Source: Caulobacter sp. Root655 (GTDB taxonomy: Bacteria; Pseudomonadota; Alphaproteobacteria; Caulobacterales; Caulobacteraceae). Taken from it: a stretch of 64,000 nucleotides of DNA. The notes beneath the pieces are model-generated. The model was not told the origin of the DNA, searched no databases, and saw only the letters and a list, made by a program, of their open reading frames with translations. Location: assembly GCF_001427665.1 (NCBI RefSeq), contig NZ_LMHC01000021.1:186001-250000 (forward strand). The letters are read 5' to 3'. Both the position numbers and the translations under genes were made by a program. Shown here piece after piece: positions 46,727 to 55,071 of the stretch (position 1 is its first letter; each line of letters begins with the position of its first letter).

Positions 46727-47731
46727 TCAGATCGCCGCTCTGGCGGCGGCGCGCAAGTCCATGATCGCGGTCCAGAACACGTCGGCCCGGTCCAGGTTGA
46801 TGGCCTCGGCCTCGCCCGGGGCGCGCATGATCCGCTCCCAGGCCGCCACCCAGCGGTCGAGACCGGCCGGGGTGCGGTCGCCGGCCATGCCGGTGGCCAT
46901 GGCGTGGATCTGGTCGCCCAGCCGATCGAACAGCAGTTCGAACCGCGCCGCGCCCTCGGCGCCCTTGAAGGTGTCGGACATCGCCAGCAGCGCGCCCTCG
47001 TCGATGTCGGGCAGCTTGCGCAGGATCTCGCCGGCCGCGTCGTCGGCCGCCAGGGCTCCGGCGGCGGCCAGTTGCAGCGCCCTGCCCGGCGCGCCCTTGG
47101 CCATGCGAGCCAGGCGATCGGCGTCGTGCGACGACACCCCGGCCCGCGCCTCGACCATGGTCGCGGCGATCGACAGCGGCGGCGCGGGCGCCACCAGGCG
47201 GCGGCAGCGCGAGCGGATGGTCGGCAGCAGCCGGCCGGGCGAATGGCTGACCAACAGGATCACGCCTCGGGCCGGCGGTTCCTCAAGAGTCTTCAGTACG
47301 GCATTGGCGGCGTTGACATTCAGGTCGTCTGCCGCGTCGATGATCGCCACCCGGTAGGGCGAGACGGCCGGCGAATTGGCGAAGAAGGCCGGCAGCTGCC
47401 GCGCCTCGTCCACCGGGATCGACTTGCGGGCCTTACCATCGTCGGTCTCGCGCTCCAGCACCATCAGGTCGGGATGCGAGCGGGCCGCGACCTGGCGGCT
47501 GACGGAGTCGGTCGGCGAGGCGCCCAGGGCTCCGAACGCCGGATCGGGCTTGGCGCCCAGCAGCCGCCGCGCCATGCGGTAGGCCAGGGTCGCCTTGCCG
47601 ACGCCCTCGGGCCCGGTCAGCAGCCAGGCATGGTGCAGGCGGCCACGATCCAGGGCGTCAAGGAAGGCCAGCTCGGCGTTCTCGACCCCGTCGATGCGGA
47701 AGACGTCGCGCGGATGAGGCGGGGCGTCCAC
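46727..47731 (-). CDS. holB: DNA polymerase III subunit delta'
   Basis: A 334-residue AAA+ clamp-loader subunit. The Walker A region is WLLTGPEGVGKATLAYRMARRLLG, followed by VSRQVAARSHPDLMVLERE, then VDEARQLPAFFANSPAVSPYRVAIIDAADDLNVNAANAVLKTLEEPPARGVILLVSHSPGRLLPTIRSRCR with the sensor 1 and SRC motifs. The zinc-binding four-Cys module of E. coli delta' is not present. It follows tmk with a 2-bp gap, a common alphaproteobacterial order, and delivers the sliding clamp in the replisome. Confidence 0.93.
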   Translation of the reverse strand: MDAPPHPRDVFRIDGVENAELAFLDALDRGRLHHAWLLTGPEGVGKATLAYRMARRLLGAKPDPAFGALGASPTDSVSRQVAARSHPDLMVLERETDDGKARKSIPVDEARQLPAFFANSPAVSPYRVAIIDAADDLNVNAANAVLKTLEEPPARGVILLVSHSPGRLLPTIRSRCRRLVAPAPPLSIAATMVEARAGVSSHDADRLARMAKGAPGRALQLAAAGALAADDAAGEILRKLPDIDEGALLAMSDTFKGAEGAARFELLFDRLGDQIHAMATGMAGDRTPAGLDRWVAAWERIMRAPGEAEAINLDRADVFWTAIMDLRAAARAAI

Positions 47732-47733
47732 GG

Positions 47734-48369
47734 CTAGAGACCCAGCCGCGCGGAGACCACGTCCCAGACCGCCGCCGTCACCGCGTCGAGGTCAGCGTCG
47801 GCGTCGATCACCGCGCAGCGCTCCGGCTCGCGGCGAGCGATCTCCAGATAGCCGGCCCGCAGCCGTTCATGGAACGCCAGGCCCTTGGATTCGAAGCGCG
47901 CCTCGCCGCCGCGGGCGGTGGCGCGGGCCAGGCCGACCTCGGCGGGCAGGTCGAACACCAGGGTCAGGTGCGGGATGGTGCCGCCCAGCACGTGGTCCTC
48001 CAGCGCCGCGATCAGAGCGGCCGGGGCGTCGCCGCCCGCGCCCTGATAGGCCCTGGTGCTGTCGGCGAAGCGGTCGCATAGCACCACGGCGCCGCGATCC
48101 AGGGCCGGACGGATCACCCGCTCCACGTGGTCGCGGCGCGAGGCGTACATCAGCAGGGTCTCGGTGATCGGCGACCAGCGGTCGGCCGCGCCGTTGACCA
48201 GCAGGTCGCGGATCGCCTCGGCGCCGTCGCTGCCGCCCGGTTCGCGGGTCAGCACGACATCGGCGCCGTCCGCCCTCAGGCGGTCGGCCAGGCGGCGGAT
48301 CTGGGTGGACTTTCCAGCCCCCTCGCCGCCCTCGAAGCTGATGAATGTTCCGTTGGTCACCGGCTTCAA
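47734..48369 (-). CDS. tmk: Thymidylate kinase
   Basis: A 211-residue kinase that makes dTDP from dTMP. The P-loop is FISFEGGEGAGKSTQIRRLADRL, the DR motif VVLCDRFADSTRAYQGAGGD, and the upstream VVLTREPGGSDGAEAIRDLL holds the dTMP-binding REPG. The lid region near GLARATARGGEARFE contains Arg residues. Length is normal. It is the first gene of the tmk-holB-tatD-MBL run. The stop TAG lies two bases before the holB start. Confidence 0.96.
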   Translation of the reverse strand: MKPVTNGTFISFEGGEGAGKSTQIRRLADRLRADGADVVLTREPGGSDGAEAIRDLLVNGAADRWSPITETLLMYASRRDHVERVIRPALDRGAVVLCDRFADSTRAYQGAGGDAPAALIAALEDHVLGGTIPHLTLVFDLPAEVGLARATARGGEARFESKGLAFHERLRAGYLEIARREPERCAVIDADADLDAVTAAVWDVVSARLGL

Positions 48370-48414
48370 TTCGGCCGGAACGCCGGTCTTGTCCAGACCC
48401 GTTTGGGCCCCGGC

Positions 48415-49368
48415 CTAGGGACGAAGCACCGTGGCGTCGGAAAAGCCCAGGGCGGCGACGCGATCGCGCACGCCGAAGGCCTCGCCCTCGTCGAGTCCGG
48501 CGTTGACCACCACGCGATAGAGGACGCCCTGGCCGCGTTCGACGGACTCGATCGAGGCCTGGCCGGCGCCGCTCAACTGGGCCGCGGCGCGCTCGGCGTT
48601 GTCGCGATTGGCGAAGGAGCCGGCCTGGACGCGATAGCTGGCCGTCACCGGCGCCGGGGGCGCATCGACAACGGGCACGGACGGGCTGAACTCCGGCTCG
48701 GCGGTCTTCGGCGGCGGCGGATCGTCATAGGCCGGCTGGGCCGGCGGCAGGCCCGTCGCATAGACCCGGGCCTTGGGCGGCGGCGCATAGCGCGGTTCGG
48801 GCGACGGCGGCGCCGAGGCGATGATTCGGCGCTCGTCGAAGGGCGTCTTGCCGGCCGGACCGATATAGCGGACCCGAACCCGGGCCACGCCGCTGCGCTG
48901 ATAGCCCAGTTGGTCGGCGGCGGCCTTCGACAGGTCGATGATCCGGCCGTCGACGAACGGTCCCCGATCGTTGACCCGCACCTTCAGCTTGCGGCCGTTG
49001 TCCAGGTTGGTGACCTCGACGATGCTGGGCAGCGGCAGAGTCTTGTGGGCCGCCGACGGCAGATCCATGTCGAAAACCTCGCCGTTGGCGGTGCGGCGAT
49101 TGTGGAACTGCTCGCCGTACCACGAGCCGATCCCCTTCTCGTCATAGTTCGGATCGGTCTTGGGATAGTACCATATCCCTCTGATCTGATAGGGTTTTTC
49201 TGTGCCGCGCAAACCCTTGGCCGATCCCGGCGCCGGCGGACCTGAATAGGGCCTGGCGGTCGAGGATTGGGGAGACTTATAGATCGGCAGGCGCGGCTCG
49301 GGCGTGGCGCAGGCCGCCAGCCCCGCGCAGCCGAGGGCCGTCACGGCCATGCCGCGCAGCAGACGCAT
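48415..49368 (-). CDS. rlpA: RlpA-type septal lytic transglycosylase lipoprotein with SPOR domain
   Basis: The protein is 317 residues from ATG 49368. The lipoprotein signal is MRLLRGMAVTALGCAGLAAC, with GAGG four bases before this ATG; an ATG at 49392 would add eight residues. The double-psi barrel has GIGSWYGEQFHNRRTANGEVFD, then LPSIVEVTNLDNGRKLKVRVNDRGPFVDGRIIDLSKAAADQLG, including the catalytic-type Asp of RlpA. A Pro-rich linker leads to a C-terminal SPOR domain (YRVQAGSFANRDNAERAAAQL...YRVVVNAG). It binds denuded peptidoglycan at the septum and cleaves it. It is transcribed toward tmk, 45 bp away. Confidence 0.9.
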   Translation of the reverse strand: MRLLRGMAVTALGCAGLAACATPEPRLPIYKSPQSSTARPYSGPPAPGSAKGLRGTEKPYQIRGIWYYPKTDPNYDEKGIGSWYGEQFHNRRTANGEVFDMDLPSAAHKTLPLPSIVEVTNLDNGRKLKVRVNDRGPFVDGRIIDLSKAAADQLGYQRSGVARVRVRYIGPAGKTPFDERRIIASAPPSPEPRYAPPPKARVYATGLPPAQPAYDDPPPPKTAEPEFSPSVPVVDAPPAPVTASYRVQAGSFANRDNAERAAAQLSGAGQASIESVERGQGVLYRVVVNAGLDEGEAFGVRDRVAALGFSDATVLRP

Positions 49369-49522
49369 CTCGCCTCGCGCTTCGCGTCCCATGCCTTACC
49401 CGTTCCCGGCGGACCACCCGCTGGCGTCGAAAGTGGTTCAGGAGCCTTGATGTCTGGTTAATCAAAGGTGCGACCAAACGGGCTGGAGCCGGCGCGCGAC
49501 CGCTGATATAGCCACCCGCTCC

Positions 49523-49612
49523 GGGCAGGTGGCCGAGTGGTTTAAGGCAGCGGTCTTGAAAACCGCCGTGGGTGAAAGTCCACCGTGGGTTCGAATCCCA
49601 CCCTGCCCGCCA
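49523..49612 (+). tRNA. tRNA-Ser (UGA anticodon)
   Basis: The acceptor stem GGGCAGG (49523-49529) pairs with CCTGCCC (49602-49608), with discriminator G and an encoded CCA (49610-49612). The anticodon stem GCGGT/ACCGC encloses CTTGAAA, giving anticodon TGA at 49557-49559. A long variable arm and the T-loop GTTCGAATC are present, as expected for a class II serine tRNA. A protein frame running through it is spurious. Confidence 0.95.
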
Positions 49613-49675
49613 GAGATTCCGATCGGCTTTTCACGCTCACGGAGCTCTTGCGGTCGTCAGCGTGATCGCGCTCAC

Positions 49676-51310
49676 ATGAACGACATGAATCTTATCCATG
49701 AGACCCTGTCGGACAAACGGCTGGAGCGGGCCGCGGGACCCGGTGCGTTCGCCCGCGGCCGCGCCTATCACGCACAGGGCCGCGTGGACCTGTTGTCGCT
49801 GGACGGCGATCAGGCCGTGGCCCGGGTCGTGGGGTCGGAGACCTATCGGGTGAAACTGCGTTGGCGCGGTGGCGCCCCGGCGGGATCCTGTGATTGTCCG
49901 GCGTTCGATTCCACCGATTTCTGCAAGCACATGGTCGCCTTGGCGATGGCCGCGCGAGAGCGAATCGATGACGGGACGATGATCGACCGGCGCGCTCGCC
50001 TGATCGATCATCTACGTCAGCGGGGACTGGAGGCGGCGATCGCCCGCCTCGTGTCGCTGGCCGAGCAGAATCCGGCTCTCTGGGCCGAAATCGAGGCGGA
50101 CGCCCAGGACGCCGTCGAAGATGACCAGACGCTGGTTCGCCGATATCGGGCGGAAATCGACGACGCCTGCGATGTCTCGGGATCGATCGGCTACTACGCC
50201 GTCGGAACCTATGCCGACGGTCTGTCCACCCTGCTCGATCGTCTGGAGACGCTGAACGCCAACGGCCGGGCGACCGCCGTGGCCTCCCTGATGGTCCATT
50301 TTCTTGAGACCATGCAGGACGCCTTCGAGGCCATCGACGATTCCGAGGGCGAGGTGACGGCCGCCGTCCAGCGGGCCGTCGAGATTCATCTGACCGCTTG
50401 CCAGGAGACCAAGCCCGCCCCGGTGGACTTGGCCCGATGGTTGTTCGAGCAGGAGGTGGACAGCGAGTGGCCCGCCTTCGAGGATCTTCGCATCGGCTAT
50501 GCCGAGGTGTTGGGCGAGGCCGGAATGGCGGAGTACCGACGGCTGGCCAAGGCGGCCTGGGCGGCGGTGGCGATCAAGGACCGGGCGGGGCGATACACCT
50601 TGCGCGCCATCCTCGACGACTTTGCCCGCGAAGAAGGCGATCTCGACGCGCGGATCGCGCTTCGCAGCGCCGACCTTTCCGGCCCCTACGCCTATCTGGA
50701 AATCATCCAGATCTGCATGGAATCCGAGCGACAGGACCTGGCCCTGAAATGGGCGCGGGATGCTCTCTGGGTTTTCGAGGACGCTCCCAACGTCACGCTG
50801 GTCAGTGTGGCGGCCCAGCTCGAAGCCAGCGCGGGACGGCCCGACGAAGCCCTGACCCTTCTCCGGCGCGCCTTCGAGCGGTCGCCTGATCTCGCCCTGC
50901 TGGGCGACCTGAAGCGCCATTCGCCAATGGATGTCGTCGACCGGGTCGCCGAGATTTTGGAGGCCGGGCGATATTGGGCGATGTTGTTCGAACTGATGCT
51001 GGCCGAGAGCCGGCTCGACGCCGCCTGGGTGATCGCAGGTCGTCATCCGATCGCCGAATGGCGCCTGAGGGCGCTTGCCGACGCCAGCCACCAGACCCAT
51101 CGCCGGGAGGCCCAAGCCGTCTACGAGCGCTTGGCAGAATCCCACGTGCGGCTCACCAACGCCGGCGCTTACGATACGGCGATCAAGCTCATTCGCCTTC
51201 GGGGCCAAGTCTGCGACGACCCGGCCTCTCAGGCCGCCTATGTCGCCGACCTCGCCAAACGCTACAAGGCCAAGCGCACCTTCATCCAGCGCCTGGACGG
51301 TCTGCGCTGA
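49676..51310 (+). CDS. SWIM zinc-finger protein (DUF6880-like)
   Basis: A 544-residue protein. Residues ~40-85 form a SWIM domain: YRVKLRWRGGAPAGSCDCPAFDSTDFCKHMVALAMA, with the CxC...CxH zinc ligands. The rest is nearly all helical with TPR-like repeats (DLALKWARDALWVFEDAPN, DEALTLLRRAFERSPDLALL), which I associate with DUF6880. Such proteins probably bind nucleic acid or partner proteins; the function is not known. ATG 49676 is chosen over the tRNA-overlapping upstream frame; ATG 49685 is possible. It directly follows tRNA-Ser. Its 3' end overlaps the convergent nucleotidyltransferase-like gene by 29 bp. Confidence 0.8.
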   Translation: MNDMNLIHETLSDKRLERAAGPGAFARGRAYHAQGRVDLLSLDGDQAVARVVGSETYRVKLRWRGGAPAGSCDCPAFDSTDFCKHMVALAMAARERIDDGTMIDRRARLIDHLRQRGLEAAIARLVSLAEQNPALWAEIEADAQDAVEDDQTLVRRYRAEIDDACDVSGSIGYYAVGTYADGLSTLLDRLETLNANGRATAVASLMVHFLETMQDAFEAIDDSEGEVTAAVQRAVEIHLTACQETKPAPVDLARWLFEQEVDSEWPAFEDLRIGYAEVLGEAGMAEYRRLAKAAWAAVAIKDRAGRYTLRAILDDFAREEGDLDARIALRSADLSGPYAYLEIIQICMESERQDLALKWARDALWVFEDAPNVTLVSVAAQLEASAGRPDEALTLLRRAFERSPDLALLGDLKRHSPMDVVDRVAEILEAGRYWAMLFELMLAESRLDAAWVIAGRHPIAEWRLRALADASHQTHRREAQAVYERLAESHVRLTNAGAYDTAIKLIRLRGQVCDDPASQAAYVADLAKRYKAKRTFIQRLDGLR

Positions 51311-51845
51311 TCGCCACCAGGTCCTGTTCAAGCGCCGAGAGCAGCAGCCGCTCGACATCGTCTGGAACCGCCACTCGACGTTCAACACGCGGCCAGAGAT
51401 CGATCGGCGGTGCGAGGGTCAGCGCTCGGTCCAGAGTCACGAGATGGAGGTCGTCGTTGAGCCGGCCGCCGGTTGCGCATCGCAGGCCGTCGCAGGCCAT
51501 GCGCGGATGGCATTCGCGATAGCGGCAGACGCGGCCGAGATAGCGGCCCTCGGCGTCGCACAGGAAAATGTCGGCGCCGAGATTGATGGCGTTGGCGCGT
51601 CCCCTCAGGCGGCGGGCCACCTGGGCGAGGGCCGCCAGATCATCGTGATCGGTCAGCGTAACGAGGACATCGACGTCCTTCGGTATCGGCTTGGCGGTCG
51701 ATAGCGACCCCACGAGCGCGATGCGGAGCACATTCGGGCAGGTCCGAGCTTCGCGAACGAAATCGAGCGCGGCCGCCAGCAGAATCGATCGTGGATCGGC
51801 CACGCTCGGCCGGGGCTGATGGTCGTGGGGACGCGTTCGAGCCAT
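51282..51845 (-). CDS. Nucleotidyltransferase-like protein
   Basis: A 187-residue protein. VLRIALVGSLSTAKPIPKDVDVLVTL is a polymerase-beta-type nucleotidyltransferase motif (GS-x-DVD), with two acidic residues for metal. Further on are GADIFLCDAEGRYLGRVCRYRECHPRMACDG and a helical C-terminal half. No antitoxin partner is evident next to it, so the target (nucleotide, protein or antibiotic) is unknown. It is convergent with the SWIM protein gene, sharing 29 bp. Both lie behind tRNA-Ser in a segment that may be a recent addition. Confidence 0.7.
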   Translation of the reverse strand: MARTRPHDHQPRPSVADPRSILLAAALDFVREARTCPNVLRIALVGSLSTAKPIPKDVDVLVTLTDHDDLAALAQVARRLRGRANAINLGADIFLCDAEGRYLGRVCRYRECHPRMACDGLRCATGGRLNDDLHLVTLDRALTLAPPIDLWPRVERRVAVPDDVERLLLSALEQDLVAISADRPGAG

Positions 51846-52009
51846 GCTTCCTCCTTTCCGATCGGGAGAACCAGATAACCCTCTCGGCCAATCCGGCGCG
51901 AGTCCGGACGGCGGTCCGGTCTAACGGCCGCCGCCGCATCGCGAAACTTGATAAGACGGCGCGAAGGTCTACTGAAGCCGCCTGTTCCTTGCCGCCGAGA
52001 CTTATTCCG

Positions 52010-52927
52010 ATGTCCGACACTCCCCGCGCCGCCGTCTACGGCTTTCCGCTTCTCGACGTGGCCGACGTGCCGGGCGGGGCGGCGCAGGTCTCGCCGCTGG
52101 TGGCCGGTTCGACCGACCTGGCCGAGTTGCCCGAGGGCTCGCTGGACGAGATCGTCGTCCAGGCCCCTGCCGGCGCGGCCGAGCGGCGCTACGTCCTGGC
52201 CCTGGCGCTGCGGGCGCTGAAGACCGAGGGCCGGCTGACGGCTCTGGCCCTGAAGGATCGCGGCGGCCAGCGCCTAAACAAGGAACTGACGGCGTTCGGC
52301 TGCACGATCGGTGAAAGCGCCAAGCGCCACCATCGCATCTGCGTGGTCTTGAAGCCCGCCGCCGTCACCGGTCTCGACGCCGCGATCGCCGAGGGCGCGC
52401 CCCGCCGGTTGGACGGCGACGGCCTGTGGTCGCAGCCGGGGGTGTTCAGCTGGGATCGCCTGGACCCAGGCTCAGCCCTGCTGCTGAAGTCGCTGCAACC
52501 GATGTCCGGGGTCGGCGTCGACCTGGGTTGCGGGATCGGCGTTCTCGCGCACGCCATCCTGACCTCGCCCAAGGTCACCAAGCTGACCCTGGTCGACCTG
52601 GACCGCCGGGCGGTCGAGGCGGCCAAGCGCAACGTCTCCGATCCGCGCGTCGAGGTGCTGTGGGCCGACGCCCGGCGCGGCGCGGAGCTGCTGAGCGGCC
52701 TCGACTTCGTGGTCACCAACCCGCCGTTCCACGAGGGCGGCGGCGAGGACAAGAGCCTGGGCCAGGCCTTCATCAAGTCGGCCGCCGCCATGCTGCGCAA
52801 GAGCGGCGTGCTGTGGATCGTGGCCAACCGTCACCTGCCCTACGAGGCGGTACTGAACGAGCACTTCAAGGCGGTGAAGCCCATCGCCGACGCCGGCGGC
52901 TTCAAGGTCTACGAGGCCCGCAAATGA
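52010..52927 (+). CDS. 16S rRNA guanine-N2 methyltransferase-like protein (RsmC/RlmG type)
   Basis: A 305-residue class I methyltransferase with a degenerate N-terminal copy, the layout of RsmC. SAM binding is at VGVDLGCGIGVLAHAIL and LVDLDRRAVEAAKRN, and the catalytic tetrapeptide is FVVTNPPFHEGGG, the NPPF motif of enzymes methylating exocyclic guanine amino groups. The N-terminal half has LDEIVVQAPAGAAERRYVLALALRAL. The frame begins at ATG 52010, beyond a 164-bp gap without other features. It overlaps the pseudouridine synthase gene by 4 bases, forming an rRNA-modification operon. Confidence 0.87.
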   Translation: MSDTPRAAVYGFPLLDVADVPGGAAQVSPLVAGSTDLAELPEGSLDEIVVQAPAGAAERRYVLALALRALKTEGRLTALALKDRGGQRLNKELTAFGCTIGESAKRHHRICVVLKPAAVTGLDAAIAEGAPRRLDGDGLWSQPGVFSWDRLDPGSALLLKSLQPMSGVGVDLGCGIGVLAHAILTSPKVTKLTLVDLDRRAVEAAKRNVSDPRVEVLWADARRGAELLSGLDFVVTNPPFHEGGGEDKSLGQAFIKSAAAMLRKSGVLWIVANRHLPYEAVLNEHFKAVKPIADAGGFKVYEARK

Positions 52928-53661
52928 CGAAAGCCTTGATGGCGCGCCTGGATCGCCTGCTGGCCAATCTCGGCTACGGCAGCCGGCGCGACGTCCAGGC
53001 CCTGGTGTCGGGCGGCAAGGTCACATTGGACGGCGTGGCGATCAAGGACGCCGGCCAAAAGATCGCCGTCACCGCCGACCTGCCGTCGCGGATGAAGATT
53101 CGCGGCGTCGCCGTCGATCCGCCCGCGCCCCTGGTGCTGATCATGCACAAGCCGCTGGGCGTGGTCTGCTCGCACCGCGAGGACGGCGAGCGGATTTACG
53201 ACCTGCTGCCCAAGCGCTGGCAGATCCGCGACCCGGCCCTGTCCAGCGTCGGGCGACTGGACAAGGACACCTCGGGCCTGCTGCTGATCACCGACGACGG
53301 CGACTTCCTGCACCGGGTGATCTCACCCAAGCGCCACGTGCCCAAGATCTATCGCGCCACCCTGGATCGCCCGCTGACCGGCGCCGAGGGCGCGGCCTTC
53401 GCCAGCGGGACCCTGATGCTGGAAGGCGAGGACAAGCCGCTGCTGGCGGCGGAGCTCGACGTGCTGGGCGAGCGCGAGGCGCGCCTGACCATCACCGAGG
53501 GCCGCTATCACCAGGTGCGCCGGATGTTCGCCGCCGTGGGCAACCACGTCGTCGCCCTGCACCGCGAGCGGGTTGGCGGGATCGCCCTGCCCGACGACCT
53601 GGCGCCGGGCGAGCACAGGATCCTGACCGCGGCCCAGGCCGAGGCGGTGTTCGATGGCTGA
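52924..53661 (+). CDS. RsuA-family rRNA pseudouridine synthase
   Basis: A 245-residue enzyme. The N-terminal S4 RNA-binding domain is RLDRLLANLGYGSRRDVQALVSGGKVTLDG. The catalytic core follows with KPLGVVCSHREDG, the Asp motif SSVGRLDKDTSGLLLITDDGDF, and ITEGRYHQVRRMFAAVGNHVVALHRERVGGI. This matches RsuA, which converts U516 of 16S rRNA, although RluE/F homologues are close. The start overlaps the methyltransferase stop (ATGA), and the stop overlaps the TusA-like gene by 8 bases. Confidence 0.9.
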   Translation: MTKALMARLDRLLANLGYGSRRDVQALVSGGKVTLDGVAIKDAGQKIAVTADLPSRMKIRGVAVDPPAPLVLIMHKPLGVVCSHREDGERIYDLLPKRWQIRDPALSSVGRLDKDTSGLLLITDDGDFLHRVISPKRHVPKIYRATLDRPLTGAEGAAFASGTLMLEGEDKPLLAAELDVLGEREARLTITEGRYHQVRRMFAAVGNHVVALHRERVGGIALPDDLAPGEHRILTAAQAEAVFDG

Positions 53662-53887
53662 GGACAGGTTGATCGACGCCCGGGGCCATCGCTGCCCCGT
53701 GCCGACCCTGCGCCTGCGTCGCGCGCTGGAAGAGGCCGCGCCGGGCAGCCGCGTCCGCCTGCTGGCCGATGACCCGATGGCCCGCATCGACGTACCGCAT
53801 TTCGCCGCCGGCGCCGGGGCGACCGTGGTCGAGATCGTCGACGCGCCGAACGGGGCGATCAGCTTTCTGGTGGCGAAGGCGCCTTGA
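53654..53887 (+). CDS. TusA-family sulfurtransferase
   Basis: A 77-residue protein of the SirA/TusA fold. LIDARGHRCPVPTLRLRRAL carries the active-site Cys14 in the CPxP motif, followed by GSRVRLLADDPMARIDVPHFA, where the D-D-P pattern is typical. The C-terminus ends in a strand (GAISFLVAKA). It may relay sulfur for tRNA thiolation or molybdenum cofactor work. It is translationally coupled to the RsuA gene and its 3' end overlaps the convergent YihY gene by 29 bp. Confidence 0.88.
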   Translation: MAEDRLIDARGHRCPVPTLRLRRALEEAAPGSRVRLLADDPMARIDVPHFAAGAGATVVEIVDAPNGAISFLVAKAP

Positions 53888-54809
53888 GCGCGATGGCCTT
53901 GGGTCCTTCCAGGAGGGCCCGGGGCCGCTCGTCCAGGGCGATCTCCATCTCGGTGGCCAGGGCGCCGCCGAAGAACACGGCGTTGACGCTCCACGACAGC
54001 CAGATCAGGAAGATGATCACCGCCGAGATCGAGCCATAGGTCGCGCCCAGATGGGCCACCTGCTCGACGTAGAAGGCGCTGGCCCACGACATGAACACGC
54101 AGAGCACCGCGGCCGCCAGGCCGCCGGCCATCGAGGCCCGCCAGCCGACCGGGGCGCGCGACATGGCGTAGCGGTAGACCAGCGTCATGCCGACCAGCAG
54201 GCCCAGGCTGGCCCAGGTCCATTCGCTCTGGATCCACGAGGCGCCGGCCAGGGGCCGCAGGTCCAGTGTGCTGGAGAGCAGACGGAAGACCAGGAACACG
54301 CCCGACATCACGAACAACAGGCCGAAGGCGCAGACCAGCACCACCAGGGCCATCAGGTTGAAGCCGAAGAATCCCCGCTGGTCTTCCTCGTCGTGGATGA
54401 ACGACAGGCCGGCCAGCAACGCCTTGAAGCCGCGATGGGCGGCGTACATGCCGATGATCAGGACCACGGCGCTTTGCAGCGAGATGGCCTGCTCGGGCGC
54501 ATGGGCCAGGCGTCCCAGTTCGCTCTGGAAGATCGGACGAGCGCCCGACGGCATCAGATAGGCCAGCTTGTCGGCCTGGATCACCGCCTGCTCGGGCGTC
54601 AGCATCATGGTGTAGAGGCCGATCAGGATCGCCAGGCCGGGAAACACCGCCAGCAGGATGAAGAACGACACCCCGCCGACATAGAGCATGACGTCGCGCC
54701 CCCACAGGCGCTGCAGGGCCAGACCCAGGACCCGCAGAATCTCGCGCACCCAGTGGATCGGATCGAGATCAAGGTCTCGAAAGCGAATACGGTCCTGGGG
54801 CGGCGTCAT
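53859..54809 (-). CDS. YihY/virulence factor BrkB family membrane protein
   Basis: A 316-residue membrane protein with six to seven hydrophobic helices. The pattern LWGRDVMLYVGGVSFFILLAVFPGLAILIGLY matches the YihY signature (SFFxLLAxFPxLxxxxxLY). The core ends AHLGATYGSISAVIIFLIWLSWSVNAVFFGGALATEM, also conserved. ATG 54809 is preferred to the longer frame from 54845. The function is not established despite old RNase BN claims. The convergent TusA-like gene overlaps its 3' end. Confidence 0.9.
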   Translation of the reverse strand: MTPPQDRIRFRDLDLDPIHWVREILRVLGLALQRLWGRDVMLYVGGVSFFILLAVFPGLAILIGLYTMMLTPEQAVIQADKLAYLMPSGARPIFQSELGRLAHAPEQAISLQSAVVLIIGMYAAHRGFKALLAGLSFIHDEEDQRGFFGFNLMALVVLVCAFGLLFVMSGVFLVFRLLSSTLDLRPLAGASWIQSEWTWASLGLLVGMTLVYRYAMSRAPVGWRASMAGGLAAAVLCVFMSWASAFYVEQVAHLGATYGSISAVIIFLIWLSWSVNAVFFGGALATEMEIALDERPRALLEGPKAIALKAPSPPES

Positions 54810-54879
54810 GCGGCGGAAACTGCCCGCGTCGCCCCGCCGACGCAAGCAAAGGCTGAGATACCGAGGTTCGGACGTACAA

Positions 54880-54911
54880 AGGCCCGTCGCTTCAGGGAAA
54901 GCGGCGGGCCT
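54880..54911 (-). terminator. Probable intrinsic terminator for the CaiB-family gene
   Basis: An inverted repeat with 13-bp arms, AGGCCCGTCGCTT and AGCGGCGGGCCT with one G-T pair, and a short loop. On the minus strand it is followed by CCTTTGTAC, a weak T-rich tail. It lies between the leftward CaiB-family gene and the leftward YihY gene. Confidence 0.6.
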
Positions 54912-55071
54912 CCGCAGGACGAACCTGAACCGGTCGCCGCATCGAGGGACGGGTGGCGCGACGGCCGGTTACAGGTGTGGTTTAGGCCTTCGCGGCTGAA
55001 TGGCGGCTGAACGGGAACGGCGCCTGAATGTCAGCCAAATTTGTCTGCCCGGGTGACGGTAAAAGGGGCGG

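Noticed and set aside
49529..49675. Upstream extension of the SWIM protein into the tRNA-Ser gene
   Set aside because: The residues translate the tRNA itself; the first plausible start is ATG 49676.
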